Shown: in pieces, positions 15,732-25,212 of the stretch
Layout of the letters: the number at the start of each line of letters is the position of its first letter
Position numbering within the stretch: the first letter of the stretch is position 1
Assembly: GCA_963840805.1 (NCBI GenBank)
Contig: CAWJAJ010000016.1
Location: 248,001-312,000 of the forward strand
Direction of reading: 5' to 3'
Origin: CADEEN01 sp963840805
Lineage (GTDB): Bacteria; Pseudomonadota; Gammaproteobacteria; Burkholderiales; Burkholderiaceae_C
DNA: 64,000 bases
Notes under the pieces: generated by a model
The model's input: the letters and a program-made list of their open reading frames with translations, nothing else
Told to the model about the DNA's origin: nothing
The model's database searches: none
Translations under genes and position numbers: made by a program

Positions 15732-16646
15732 ATGGACCGCGCCCGACGCCGCCTGATTGCCGTGCATCGCCTGGCGCTGCTGTGCGCCGTGCTGCTGGCG
15801 GCGGTGACGAGCCTCAGCGCTTTGCTGCGCCACAGCGCGGCCGGGCTCGGCTGCCGTCCCTGGCCCGCCTGCTACGGCCAGGGCGAGCGCGCCGCCGCCG
15901 GCGGCGCGAGTGCGGCCGTCGGCGCGACGATCGCCGCGGCGCGGCTGGCGCACCGCATCACCGCCACGCTGTCGCTGCTGGGCGCGATCGCACTGGTCGT
16001 GCTCAGCCTGTCGGGCCGACCGACGCTGCGCCGCGAGGCCGTGCTGTCGGTGGCCTTGCTGACGCTGGCCTTGGCGCTCGCACTGCTCGGCGTCTTCACG
16101 CCCGGCGCACGCGTGCCGGCGGTGGCGATGGCCAATCTGCTCGGCGGCTTCGTGATGCTCGCGCTGGCGGCGCGGCTGGCCGCGGCTTCGCCGTCGCCGC
16201 GCCTGGGCGCCAGCGCGATCGGGGTCGCCGCGCTGCTGCTCGGCCAGATCGCCGGCGGTGCGCTGGTCAGCGCGTCGCACGCCGGCCTGGCCTGCACCGA
16301 CCTCGCCGAATGTGCCGCCCAGGCGCGCGCGGCGGGTTGGGATTGGCGCGCGCTCGCACCGTGGCGCGAGGCCGCCTTCGCGGTCGGCACGCCGCATGCC
16401 GACGGCGCACTGGCGCAGGGCCTGCACCGCGTGGGCAGCTTCGTCGTCGCCGCGGCCGTCGTGGGGCTCGGCGTGGCGGCGTGGCGGCGCGGGCATCGGC
16501 GCGAGGGCATGGCGCTGATGCTGCTGCTGGCGGCCGACGTGGCGCTCGGCCTGGTCATCGGCAGCACCGGGCTGCCGCTGGTGCCGGTGCTGCTGCACAA
16601 CCTCGCCGCCGCGCTGATGCTGGCCATCGTGGTACGGTTCGCCTGA
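15732..16646 (+). CDS. ctaA: COX15/CtaA-like heme A synthase
   Basis: 304 residues, eight predicted membrane helices in two similar halves. Conserved elements: VHRLAL in helix 1, the cysteine pair LGCRPWPACYG in the first external loop, AHRITATLSLL, then in the second half SHAGLACTDLAEC, LHRVGSFVV and LLHNLAAA with the heme-binding histidines. CtaA oxidises the methyl group of heme O to make heme A. It is divergent from the NOR-like operon across a 121-bp gap. The presence of both cysteine pairs favours a catalytically competent enzyme, although it is somewhat short for the family (about 340). Confidence 0.83.
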   Translation: MDRARRRLIAVHRLALLCAVLLAAVTSLSALLRHSAAGLGCRPWPACYGQGERAAAGGASAAVGATIAAARLAHRITATLSLLGAIALVVLSLSGRPTLRREAVLSVALLTLALALALLGVFTPGARVPAVAMANLLGGFVMLALAARLAAASPSPRLGASAIGVAALLLGQIAGGALVSASHAGLACTDLAECAAQARAAGWDWRALAPWREAAFAVGTPHADGALAQGLHRVGSFVVAAAVVGLGVAAWRRGHRREGMALMLLLAADVALGLVIGSTGLPLVPVLLHNLAAALMLAIVVRFA

Positions 16647-16662
16647 ACGTCGCCGGCGTCGC

Positions 16663-16676
16663 TTGACGAATGTCAA
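16663..16676. promoter_or_regulatory. FNR/DNR-type box upstream of the Crp/Fnr gene
   Basis: TTGACGAATGTCAA is a perfect TTGAC-N4-GTCAA inverted repeat, one base per half away from the FNR/DNR consensus TTGAT-N4-ATCAA. It lies 17 bp after ctaA and just before the regulator gene, so it may mediate autoregulation. Confidence 0.75.
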
Positions 16677-16702
16677 TCGGCGCTTCGGCGCCGCTTTCGA
16701 CA

Positions 16703-17431
16703 ATGCGCCCACCGCTGCCAGCGACACCCCCCGTGGACACCCGCGTCTTCAACCTGCCCCAGTACCTGTCGGTGCTGCCGCTGTTCACCGACCTGCGTGC
16801 GCCGGAGCTGGAGCGCCTGGCCACGGGCTGCAGCGTGCGCCGGCTCACCCGCGGCGAGATGGTGTTCCGTTGCGGCGAGGCCTGCGAGGCCTTCCACGTC
16901 ACCGTCACCGGCCAGGTCAAGCTGTTCGTGCTGTCGCCGACCGGCCAGGAGAAGATCATCGAGATCATCTCGCCCGGCCAGAGTTTCGCCGAGGCACTGA
17001 TGTTCACCGGCCGGCCCTACATCCTCAATGCGCAGGCGTTGACCGATGCCACCGTGGTCTCGATCGGCAAGGCCGCGGTGGTCGGCGAGATCGAGCAGGA
17101 CGCGCGCTTCGCGCTGCGCATGCTGGCCGGCATATCGCGGCGGCTGCACGGCCTCGTGCATGACGTCGAGGCCTACGCCTTGCACACCGGCATGCAACGC
17201 GTGATCGGGTACCTGCTGCGCGATCAACCCGCCCAGGACCGTGCCAGCGGCGACGTGCTGACGGTATCGCTGCCGGTCAGCAAGGCCACCATCGCGTCGC
17301 GGCTGTCGCTGACGCCGGAGTACTTCTCGCGCGTGCTGCACGAGTTGGAGACGGCCGGCCTGATCGAGGTCGACAAGCGCGACATCCGCATCCTCGACGT
17401 GCAGCGGCTGGCGACCTACCACGCCGTTTGA
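16703..17431 (+). CDS. dnr: Crp/Fnr-family regulator, DNR-type
   Basis: 242 residues from ATG 16703. An N-terminal cyclic-nucleotide-like sensor domain (RGEMVFRCGEACEAFHVTVT, EKIIEIISPGQSFAEALMF) is followed by a long dimer helix and a C-terminal winged helix (VSKATIASRLSLTPEYFSRV) whose recognition helix keeps the E-x2-SR pattern. The FNR cysteine cluster is missing, as in DNR/NNR proteins that sense NO through heme. Context beside nirS and an NO-reductase-like operon supports an NO-responsive activator. Start choice is open: ATG 16670 would overlap the FNR box, and if the box acts at -41.5 the GTG at 16733 would be used. Confidence 0.83.
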   Translation: MRPPLPATPPVDTRVFNLPQYLSVLPLFTDLRAPELERLATGCSVRRLTRGEMVFRCGEACEAFHVTVTGQVKLFVLSPTGQEKIIEIISPGQSFAEALMFTGRPYILNAQALTDATVVSIGKAAVVGEIEQDARFALRMLAGISRRLHGLVHDVEAYALHTGMQRVIGYLLRDQPAQDRASGDVLTVSLPVSKATIASRLSLTPEYFSRVLHELETAGLIEVDKRDIRILDVQRLATYHAV

Positions 17432-17478
17432 GCGGCGGGGCGTGGCACGCGCGTTGCGCGCCGTGCGCCGTGCGGCCG

Positions 17479-18157
17479 TCATTCGGCCGCCGACACGATC
17501 CGCGCGCCCCGCACGTCGACCACCGTGGCGGCGCCCCCGGCGCGATCCGGCACGCGGATGACGCTGCGACCATCGCGATGCAGCGCCTGCGCGGCCGCCA
17601 GGTCGGGATCGCCCGCCACCGCGAAACGCGCGATGACACGGCGGATGTCGAGTTGCACCAGGTGCAGTCGGGCGCGGCCGTCGGCCGCCGATCACCGGCC
17701 CGGCCGAGCACGAACGCGCCGCTGTCGTCGAAGGCCAGGTCCCGCAGCGGCGATCGAGCTTCGTGCGCCGCGGGTTCAGGAAGCCCGCGATCGCGATGCC
17801 TTCGCCCATCTTGTAGTCGTGCACGAAGCCGTCGTAGATCGGCTCGGCGCGCGGGTCGTAGGACAGTTCCCACAGCTCGGGCAGGACGCGGAAGGCGATG
17901 ACGAAGCTGCGTCGGCTTGCGACGTCGTGGATCGAAGCCACCTCCGAGACGCCGCTGCCGTCCAGCGCCGCCACGCGCAGCGACCGCTGACGCTCGGCGC
18001 CGGTGGTGTCCTCGATGACGAAGGTCGTGCCCTCGGCGGCAACGCGCCAGCGTCCGTCGGCCGAAGTGGCCTGCAGCGTCGGCGCGGCCTGCGCCAGAAA
18101 CGACACGGCCCACACCAGCCAGAGGCCGGTGCGGACCGAACCGGACCCGCGCGTCAT
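17479..18157 (-). CDS. Short cytochrome d1-like protein (NirF-related), two frameshifts
   Basis: About 226 residues when read across two breaks (near 17752 and 17690). A signal peptide (TGLWLVWAVSFLAQA) precedes a region resembling the d1 propeller of NirS and NirF: LRVAALDGSGVSEVASIHDV, then LPELWELSYDP, YDGFVHDYKMGEGIAIAGFL and a TKLD motif, followed by VQLDIRRVIARFAVAGDPD and a VVDVRGARIVSAAE ending. It is only about half the length of NirF or a full d1 domain. It overlaps the start region of the c551 gene cluster downstream of nirS. Role could be d1 heme assembly or binding. The start at 18157 lies 16 bp after the c551 stop, so it belongs to the nirS operon. Confidence 0.65.
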
Positions 18158-18173
18158 GGCGCGCGCCGTGGCG

Positions 18174-18485
18174 TCACGACTTCAGGATCAACTCGATGGC
18201 GGCCTTCAGGTCGGCGTCGCTGATCTTGTCCGGCGGATTCGGTGCCATCGGCACCGGGCCGTAGACGCCCGAGCCGCCCTTGCGCACCTTGTCCATCAGC
18301 TTGGCAACGACGTCCTGGCCCTTGTACTTGGCGGCGATCTCCTTGAACGCCGGTCCGACGACCTTCTTGTCCTTGGTGTGGCAGGCCATGCAGCCGGCCT
18401 TGTTCATGGCGTCTTCGACGGCATCGGCCGCAGCGCCCATCGGCGCAAGGGCCAGTGCGGCAACGATGGCAAGTGTGGTCTTCAT
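18174..18485 (-). CDS. nirM: Cytochrome c551 (c8 type), electron donor to NirS
   Basis: 103-residue periplasmic monoheme cytochrome. Signal peptide MKTTLAIVAALALAPMGAAA; heme motif C32-MA-C35-H36; axial methionine M80 in the PVPMAPNPP loop, typical of c551/c8. These cytochromes carry electrons from the bc1 complex to NirS and to NO reductases. The gene follows nirS by 12 bp on the same strand and could also feed the CuA subunit of the nearby NOR-like enzyme. Confidence 0.9.
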   Translation of the reverse strand: MKTTLAIVAALALAPMGAAADAVEDAMNKAGCMACHTKDKKVVGPAFKEIAAKYKGQDVVAKLMDKVRKGGSGVYGPVPMAPNPPDKISDADLKAAIELILKS

Positions 18486-18497
18486 GTCGGCTCTGCC

Positions 18498-20250
18498 TCA
18501 GTAGACGTCGTGCTGCGTGTTGTAGACGTTGAAGTGGCCGGTCGGCGTGATCAGGCGCGGGTCCTTGATCACGGCCTTGAGCTTGAGCGTCTTGTCGTCG
18601 ACGACGACCAGCGCGCTCTGCTTGTTCTTCGCACTCCAGACCGCGAACCAGACCTCGTCGCCGGCCTTGTTGAACTCGGGCTGCACGACGCGCTTGGCGC
18701 CGTCGTCGGTCAGGCCGGCCCACTCGGCGATCGGCAGCACGGTGTAGCCCTTGTCCAGGTTCTTGATGTCGTACACCACCACCGACTGCGAGATCTTCGG
18801 ATCGGGGTTCAGCGGCGTGTCGGAGTACAGGTGCTGGCTCTTCGGGTGGCTCTTGATGAACAGCGCCCCGCCGCCCTGGCCCTTCAGCTCGGCCACCTTC
18901 TTGAAGGCGTACTGCTTGTGCTTGACGGGGTCGGTGCCGATCAGCGAGATGGTTTCGTCGCCGAGGTGGCCGGTGGACCACACCGGGCCGAACTTCGGGT
19001 GCACGAAGTTCGCGCCGCGGCCCGGGTGCGGGATCTTGCCGACCTCGATCAACGCGGTCAGCTTGCTGTCCTTGGCATCGATCACCGAGATCTTGTTGCT
19101 GTTGTTGGCCGCGACCATGAAGTAGCGCTTGCTGGAGTCCCAGCCGCCGTCGTGCAGGAACGGGGCCGAGCCGATCTCGGTGACCTTCAGCGCGTCGAGG
19201 TTGCTGTAGTCGACCATCAGCGTCTTGCCGGTCTCCTTCACGTTGACGACGAACTCGGGCTTGAAGTGGCTGGCCACGATCGACGCGACGCGCGGCTCGG
19301 GGTGGTATTCCTGCGTGCCGACCACCATGCCGCGGGTGCCGACGATCTTCAGCGGCTCGAGCGTGTCGCCCTTCATGATCACGTACTGCGGCGGCCAGTA
19401 GGCGCCGGCGATCGCCAGCTTGTCGGTGAAGTTGCCTTCCTTGCCCTTGTACTTGCTGGTGTCCACCGAGCGCGCCTCGAGGCCGATGCGCACCTCGGCG
19501 ACGTTGTCGGGCGTGGCCATCCACAGGTCGATCATGTTGATCTTGGCGTCGCGCCCGATCACGAACAGGTAGCGCCCCGAGGCCGACATGCGCGAGATGT
19601 GCACCGCGTAGCCGGTCTTGACGATGTTGATGATCTTCTTGGTGTCGCCGTCGATCAGCGCCACCTCGCCGGTGTCGCGCAGCGTGGTCGAGAAGATGTT
19701 CTCGATGTTGTAGTTGTTCATCTTCTTCGTCGGCCGCTGCGCCGGCGGCACGATGACCTTCCAGGTCGCCTTCATCTGCGCCATGCCGAACTCCGGCGGC
19801 ACCGGCGGCGTCGTGCTGGATGTAGCGCGCCATCAGGTCGACGGTCTTCTCGTCCATCTCGCCCGAGGTCTGCCAGTTCGGCATGCCGGCCGGCGAGCCG
19901 TAGGCGATGAAGACCTTCAGGTAGTCGGTGCCCTTGCCCAGCGTGATGTCGGGCGTCAGCGGCTTGCCGGTCGCGCCCTTGCGCAGCACGCCGTGGCAGC
20001 CGGCGCAGCGCTCGAAATAGATCTTGCGCGCGTTGTCGAACTCGGCCACCGTCATCGGCGGCGCCTTCGGGTTCGTGCTCTGGTACATCGGCTCGGCGGC
20101 CAGCGGCGAGCCGCCAGCCTGGTAGGCGGCCTCCGGCTGCGTCACGTGCTTGTCGGTCGCGTCCGCGGGCTTCTTGTCCTGTGCCGTGGTCACCAGCGGC
20201 AGCGCGGCGAGCAACAGCGTGGCGATCGCGGTCTGGGTCAGCGTCTTCAT
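18498..20250 (-). CDS. nirS: Cytochrome cd1 nitrite reductase (one frameshift)
   Basis: About 583 residues. Signal peptide (MKTLTQTAIATLLLAALPLV), a cytochrome c domain with C82-AG-C85-H86 and the eight-bladed d1 propeller, highly conserved: TGYAVHISRMSASGRYL, GAYWPPQYVIM, YHPEPRVASI, FLHDGGWDSS, NPDPKISQSV and the NVYNTQHDVY end. The propeller keeps H in VHISRMS (d1 axial ligand) and the active-site histidines in EYHPEPR and NFVHPKFGP. It reduces nitrite to NO in the periplasm. A one-base shift near 19805 separates the c-domain helix YIQHDA from PPEFGMAQMKATWK. Both sides are otherwise perfect, so a sequencing error is likely. Followed by nirM and the d1-like gene. Confidence 0.94.
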
Positions 20251-20318
20251 GATGGCACTCCTCGTGCGTCGGTAGCGGTCGAACGCAGCGATCGTCGGCG
20301 CTCGAGACAAGCGCGTCC

Positions 20319-20332
20319 TTGAACTGAGTCAA
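20319..20332. promoter_or_regulatory. FNR/DNR-type box, proximal to nirS
   Basis: TTGAACTGAGTCAA (TTGAA-N4-GTCAA). Its centre is 75 bp from the nirS start codon. Activation at -41.5 would give a nirS leader of about 34 nt, a sensible geometry. It could equally serve the divergent TonB receptor gene. Confidence 0.7.
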
Positions 20333-20354
20333 GGGCGATGCCACTCGGCGACAC

Positions 20355-20368
20355 TTGACACGCATCAA
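20355..20368. promoter_or_regulatory. FNR/DNR-type box, proximal to the TonB receptor gene
   Basis: TTGACACGCATCAA (TTGAC-N4-ATCAA), nearly ideal. Its centre is 42 bp before the receptor ATG at 20404 and 111 bp before nirS. Two boxes 36 bp apart in one divergent promoter region suggest joint anaerobic/NO control of both genes. Confidence 0.75.
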
Positions 20369-20403
20369 GGATCGACGATGCCGCGTGGCCGATGCTCGCG
20401 CCC

Positions 20404-22354
20404 ATGCAGATTCCATCGACGGCGCGCCTTGCCGCGCATGCCGTGACTGTTGCCTGGTGTGCCGCGGCGATCGGCAGCGCGCTGGCCGCCGACGATGCGC
20501 CGCAGACGGTGGTCGTCACCGCCACGCGGCGCGCGATGCCGCTGGTCGACGCGCCGGCGGCGATGTCGGTGATCGACGCCGAGCAGATCGCCGCGCGCGG
20601 CGCCGACAACGTGTTCGAGGCGCTGCGCGGCGAGCCGGGCCTGTCGCTGCAGGGGCGCACGATCGGCGGGCGCACGGACGCTCTCGCTGCGCGGCATGGA
20701 GTTCCGCCACACGCTGTTCCTGGTCGACGGCAAACGCATCGGCGGCACCGACGGCGTGGTCGGCCACTCCGACTTCCAGTACGACTGGGTCGCCGCCGAA
20801 GACATCGAGCGCATCGAGGTCGTGCGCGGGCCGATGTCGGTGCTCTACGGCTCCGAGGCGCTCGGCGGCGTCGTCAACATCATCACGCGGCGGCCGGGCG
20901 CGGCCTGGGCCTTCGGCGCGTTGGCCGAAGGCCGCTTCGGCGACGACGGCCTGGGCGGCGACGGCCACCGCGCAGCCGCCCGCGCCAGCGGGCCGCTCGG
21001 CGCCGCCTGGCGCGTCGCGGCCTCGGTGGCCGACACGCGGCGCCAGGCGCTGACGCTGCAGGAAGACCCGCGCTTGACCGAACTCGAAGGCCGCCGCAAG
21101 CACGATGGTGCGCTGCAGGCGTGGTGGACGCCGCTGGCCGGCCACGAGATCGAGTTCGAGCACCGCGCAGGCCAGGAAGACCGCTGGGCCGACGCGCGCG
21201 AGCGCAGCGGTGCACGGCGCTACTACGAATCACTGACCGCGATCGACCGCAGCCACGGCACGCTCGCGTGGCGCGCGGAATGGTCCGGCCCCTGGCAGCC
21301 GCGCAGCCTGCTGCGCGCCTACGAATCGCGCGTGGATGTCGGCAACGAGCGCAACAACGGTGTCGCCGCGCTGCGGCCGAACAACTTTGCCGACCGTGTC
21401 GTCGAAGGCCAGCTGTCGGCGCTTGCGCAGCCCGGCCGCTTCTTCACCGGCGGCTTCGAGGTGCGCAGCGAGCGGCTGTTCAACGCGGGCCTGGCCGGCG
21501 GCCGCGCCGAAGCCCGGCACCATGCGCTGTATGCGCAAGGCGAGTTCGAGCTCGCACCGGCGCTGGCGCTGACGGCCGGCCTGCGCCACGACCGCCACCA
21601 GCGATTCGGCCACGAGTGGAGCCCGCGCGCCTACCTGGTCTGGCACGCCGCGCCGCGGTGGACCGTCAAGGGCGGGGTCGGCCATGGTTTCAAGGCCCCT
21701 TCGCTCAAGCAGATCGCGCCGGACTACCGCGAGGACGAGGGCCCGAACACCTACTTCGGCAATGCCTCGCTGCGGCCCGAGAAGAGCGACGCCGCCGAGC
21801 TCGGCATCGGCTGGGACGGCGCCGCCGCCGGTGCGCAGCTGATGGCGTTCTACAGCCGCGTCGACGATCTGATCGTGCCGCGCCTGCTGCGCCAGGTCGG
21901 CACGCGCGGCGAGTACATATTCGAAAACATCGACCGCGCACGCTTCCAGGGCCTCGAGGCCGCGCTGGCCTGGCGCCTGCCGGCCGGCTTCACCGTCAAC
22001 GCCAACTACACCCACCTCGAAGCCCACGACGGCCTGGGCCAGCGGCTCGAGAAGCGGCCGCGCCACAGCGCCGGGCTGCGCCTGGATTGGCGCGGTGGCC
22101 CCTGGCGCGCGGGGCTCGAGGTGCAATACCTCGGTGGCCAGGTGCTGGCGTCGACCACGCCGGGCCAGCCGCTGCAACCCGCGCCCGACCTGACGCGCGT
22201 ATCGGCCCACGTGGCGCGCGATCTCGGCCACGGCCTCGAACTCAGCGCCGGGGTCGACAATCTGACGCAGCTGCGCCTGGCCGACGAGTCGCCGCTGTTC
22301 ACCGGCGCCGACGCGCCGCGCAGCTGGCGCGTCGCGCTGCGTGGCCGCTGGTGA
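20404..22354 (+). CDS. TonB-dependent outer membrane receptor (one frameshift)
   Basis: About 650 residues. Signal peptide, then TonB box and plug domain (QTVVVTATRRAMPLVDAPAA, EIERIEVVRGPMSVLYG-type motif as ERIEVVRGPMSVLYGSEALG) and a beta-barrel ending in the outer-membrane signature (RSWRVALRGRW, terminal aromatic). A one-base shift near 20680 separates GLSLQGRTIGGR from TLSLRGMEFRHTLF. It shares a divergent promoter region with nirS that has two FNR-type boxes. Copper receptors of the NosA/OprC type occur with denitrification genes, and siderophore or heme uptake is also possible; the substrate cannot be read here. Confidence 0.85.
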
Positions 22355-22367
22355 GAGGGACGCGGCG

Positions 22368-22760
22368 ATGGCGCTGATCGAGTTCTACCCGCAGATCAAG
22401 GGGGCACATGTCGCGCTGGTCACTGCCAGCGGCGTGCTGTTCGCCTGCCGCGGCGCGGCCGTGCTGGCGCGGCAGCGCTGGCCGATGACACCGCCGTGGC
22501 GCCTGGCGAGCATCGTGATCGACACCCTGCTGCTGGCCGCCGGCGTCACGCTGTGGGCGCTGCTGTCGCTGCAACCGCTGCGCGACGCCTGGCTCGGCAC
22601 GAAGCTGGCGCTGCTGGTGCTCTACGTCGCGCTCGGCACCATGGCCTTGAAGCGTGGCCGCCCCTGGGCCTACGGCGCGGCACTGGCCTGCTACCTGTTC
22701 ATGGTCTTTGTGGCACTGGCGCATCATCCGCTCGGTGTCTTTCGTGCCGTCTTTGCTTGA
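22368..22760 (+). CDS. SirB2-family membrane protein
   Basis: 130 residues, four predicted membrane helices; start MALIEFYPQIKGAHVALVTA matches the SirB2 family opening (xYxxxKxxHV). The ATG at 22368 follows GAGAGG and lies 14 bp after the TonB receptor, so co-transcription is likely. The family is widespread, named after a Salmonella locus, and has no firm biochemical role. Conserved histidines H23 and those in LAHHPLG could bind heme or metal, but this is speculation. Confidence 0.75.
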   Translation: MALIEFYPQIKGAHVALVTASGVLFACRGAAVLARQRWPMTPPWRLASIVIDTLLLAAGVTLWALLSLQPLRDAWLGTKLALLVLYVALGTMALKRGRPWAYGAALACYLFMVFVALAHHPLGVFRAVFA

Positions 22761-22770
22761 TGGAGTTCGC

Positions 22771-23301
22771 ATGACTTCGGTGATTGCCCTTCACGATGCC
22801 CCGGCCGCCGGCTTCGACGCGCCGTTCGAGATGCTCGAGGCCTGCCACCAGCGGGTCGAGCGCATGCTGTCGCTGATCGAGCGCCTGGGCGCGCATCTGG
22901 ATGCGCATGGCGCCGACGAACAGGCGCGCCAGGCCGCACGCGACGTGATGCGCTACTTCGACACGGCCGCGCCGCACCACCACGAGGACGAGGAGCGCCA
23001 CGTCCTGCCCCGGTTGCGCGCGCACGGGCATGCGGCGCTCGCCGACCGCGTGCAGGGCGATCACCACACGATGACCGCGGCGTGGTCGGCAGTGCGGGCC
23101 GTGTTGGTGGCGATCGAACAGGGGCACTGGCCGCAGGTCGGCAGGCCGGCGACGGCCGCGCAATGGCGTGATTTCGTGGCGCTGTACCGGGTGCACATCG
23201 CGCTCGAGGAAGACGAGGCCTATCGCGCCGCGCTGCCGCATTTCGATGGCGAGGCCTTGAGCGCGATGGGCGCCGAAATGGCGCGCCGGCGCGGCGCCTG
23301 A
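22771..23301 (+). CDS. Hemerythrin-domain protein
   Basis: 176-residue four-helix protein of the hemerythrin HHE family. Candidate di-iron ligands: H in ACHQRVERML, H/E in APHHHEDEERHVLP, H in GDHHTMTAAW, and H/E in YRVHIALEEDEAY. Bacterial hemerythrin-like proteins in denitrifiers are linked to NO stress, iron-sulphur repair (as in Dnr/YtfE) or O2 sensing. It starts 10 bp after the SirB2-like gene in the nirS-linked plus-strand unit. Confidence 0.82.
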   Translation: MTSVIALHDAPAAGFDAPFEMLEACHQRVERMLSLIERLGAHLDAHGADEQARQAARDVMRYFDTAAPHHHEDEERHVLPRLRAHGHAALADRVQGDHHTMTAAWSAVRAVLVAIEQGHWPQVGRPATAAQWRDFVALYRVHIALEEDEAYRAALPHFDGEALSAMGAEMARRRGA

Positions 23302-23344
23302 CCACGGCGCACATCGGCTCACGAAGGCCGATCAGAATCAGCCC

Positions 23345-25212
23345 ATGGCCCGTCCCTGGAACCTGCGCACCAAGCTCGGCGTCGTCGGCGCGCTGCTGCT
23401 GGCGTTGGCGCTGGCATCGATCGGGCTGACCTTGTGGGTCACCTGGCAGCTCGAAGGCGGTGCCGCGGCCGTCAACGAGGCCGGCCGCATGCGCATGCAA
23501 ACCTGGCGGCTGGCGCAGGCGCTGGCCACCGGCGATACGACGCGCCAGCAGGCGCTGTCGCAGCGCTTCGACCAGACATTGGCGTTGCTGGCCAGCGGCG
23601 ATCCGTCGCGGCCGCTGTTCGTGCCGCACGACGCGCGTTCGCAGGCCGCCTTCACCGCAGTGCAGCGCGAGTGGCAGGCGCTGCAGGTGCAGTGGCGGGC
23701 CGCGGCCGCGACGCCGTCGCCGACCTCGGTCGCGGCCCAGGCCGAGGTGTTCGTCGAACGCATCGACGGCTTCGTCACGGCGATCGAGCACCAGCTCGCG
23801 CGCTGGACCGCGATCCTCAACGTCTTCCAGATGGCCATGCTCGGCCTGGTCATCGCGTCGGCGGTGGCGCTGCTGTACGTGGCCTACCTGTTCGTGTTCA
23901 ACCCGCTGGCGCGATTGCAGGCCGGCCTGGCGCGGGTGCAGGCCGGCGACTTCTCGACGCGTGTCGAGGCCGCTTCGCGCGACGAGTTCGGCGCGCTGGC
24001 GGTCGGCTTCAACCGCATGGCCGAAACCCTGCAGGGCCTGTACCGCGACCTCGAGGCCAAGGTCGCGCAGAAGACCGCGATGCTCGAATCCCGCGGGCAA
24101 CGGCTGACCGCGCTGTACGAGGTCAGCGCGCTGGTCGCGCGGGCCGCATCGCTGGACGAGATGGCCAAGGGATTCGCGCAGCAGCTGCGGCGCATCGCCG
24201 GCGCCGATGCTGCGGCGGTGCGCTGGTCCGACGAAGGCAACCAGCGCTACCTGCTGCTGGCGTCCGACTGCATGCCCGAGCCGATGCTCGGCAGCGAGCA
24301 TTGCGTGGTCACCGGCGACTGCCATTGCGGCCAGCCGCAGGCGGTGGCTTCCACCCGCGTGATCCCGATCCGCGCCGACGCCGCGCTCGACCACTGCGCG
24401 CGTGCCGGCTTCGAACACCTGGTCAGCGTGCCGGTGCGCCTGCACGAGCGCGTGCTCGGCGAGATCGACCTGTTCTACCGCGGCACGCCGAACCTGGCCG
24501 ACGACGACCGCGCGCTGCTCGACGCGCTGGCCGCCCACCTGGCCGGGGGCATGGAGGGCCTGCGCGCCGCGGCGCTCGAACGCGAGGCCGCCGTGGCCGG
24601 CGAGCGCGGCCTGCTGGCGCGCGAACTGCACGACTCGATTGCGCAGGGCCTGGCGTTCCTGAAGATCCAGGTGCAACTGCTGCGCGATGCCAAGCGCCGC
24701 AACGATGCCGTGCAGATCGAGCGCGTGATCGCCGAGCTCGACGCCGGCGTGCAAGGAGAGCACGGCCGACGTGCGCGAGCTGCTGATGCACTTCCGCACC
24801 CGCACCAACGCCGAAGACATCACCCCGGCGCTGCAGACCACGCTGCAGAAGTTCGAGCACCAGAGCGGCTTGGCGACGCATCTGCGCATCGAGGGCCACG
24901 GCCTGCCGCTGGCGGCCGACGTGCAGGTGCAGGTGTTGCACATCGTGCAGGAAGCGCTGTCCAACGTGCGCAAGCACGCCGGCGCGCGCCAGGTCTGGGT
25001 CGAGGTGCAGCAGACGCCGCACTGGCGCGTGCGAGGTGCGCGACGACGGCCGCGGCTTCGCCAACGCGGCGCACGACGAAACCCATGTCGGCCTGCGCAT
25101 CATGCGCGAACGCGCCGAGCGCATCGGCGCCGACGTGTGCGTGACCTCGGCGCCCGGTGCCGGCACCTGCGTCGAACTGACGCTGCCGCAGGTGCAGGCG
25201 GTGGCGGCATGA
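23345..25212 (+). CDS. narX: NarX/NarQ-type nitrate/nitrite sensor histidine kinase (two frameshifts)
   Basis: About 622 residues. TM1 (about 12-35), a periplasmic region starting with the P-box NEAGRMRMQTWR (44-55) whose arginine binds nitrate, TM2 (about 160-185), HAMP, a cytoplasmic GAF-like region with a cysteine cluster (CMPEPMLGSEHCVVTGDCHC), then an H-box with H429 (ARELHDSIAQGLAF), an N-box (EALSNVRKHAGA) and G-box (DDGRGF, HVGLRIMRERAE). This is the NarX layout including the central cysteines. Extra bases near 24755 and 25031 break the kinase core. It overlaps the regulator gene by 4 bp (ATGA). Confidence 0.9.

Noticed and set aside
18154..20310. 718-residue frame through nirS
   Set aside because: Only its first part is real nirS sequence; after the frameshift near 19805 it is a shadow of the d1 domain.
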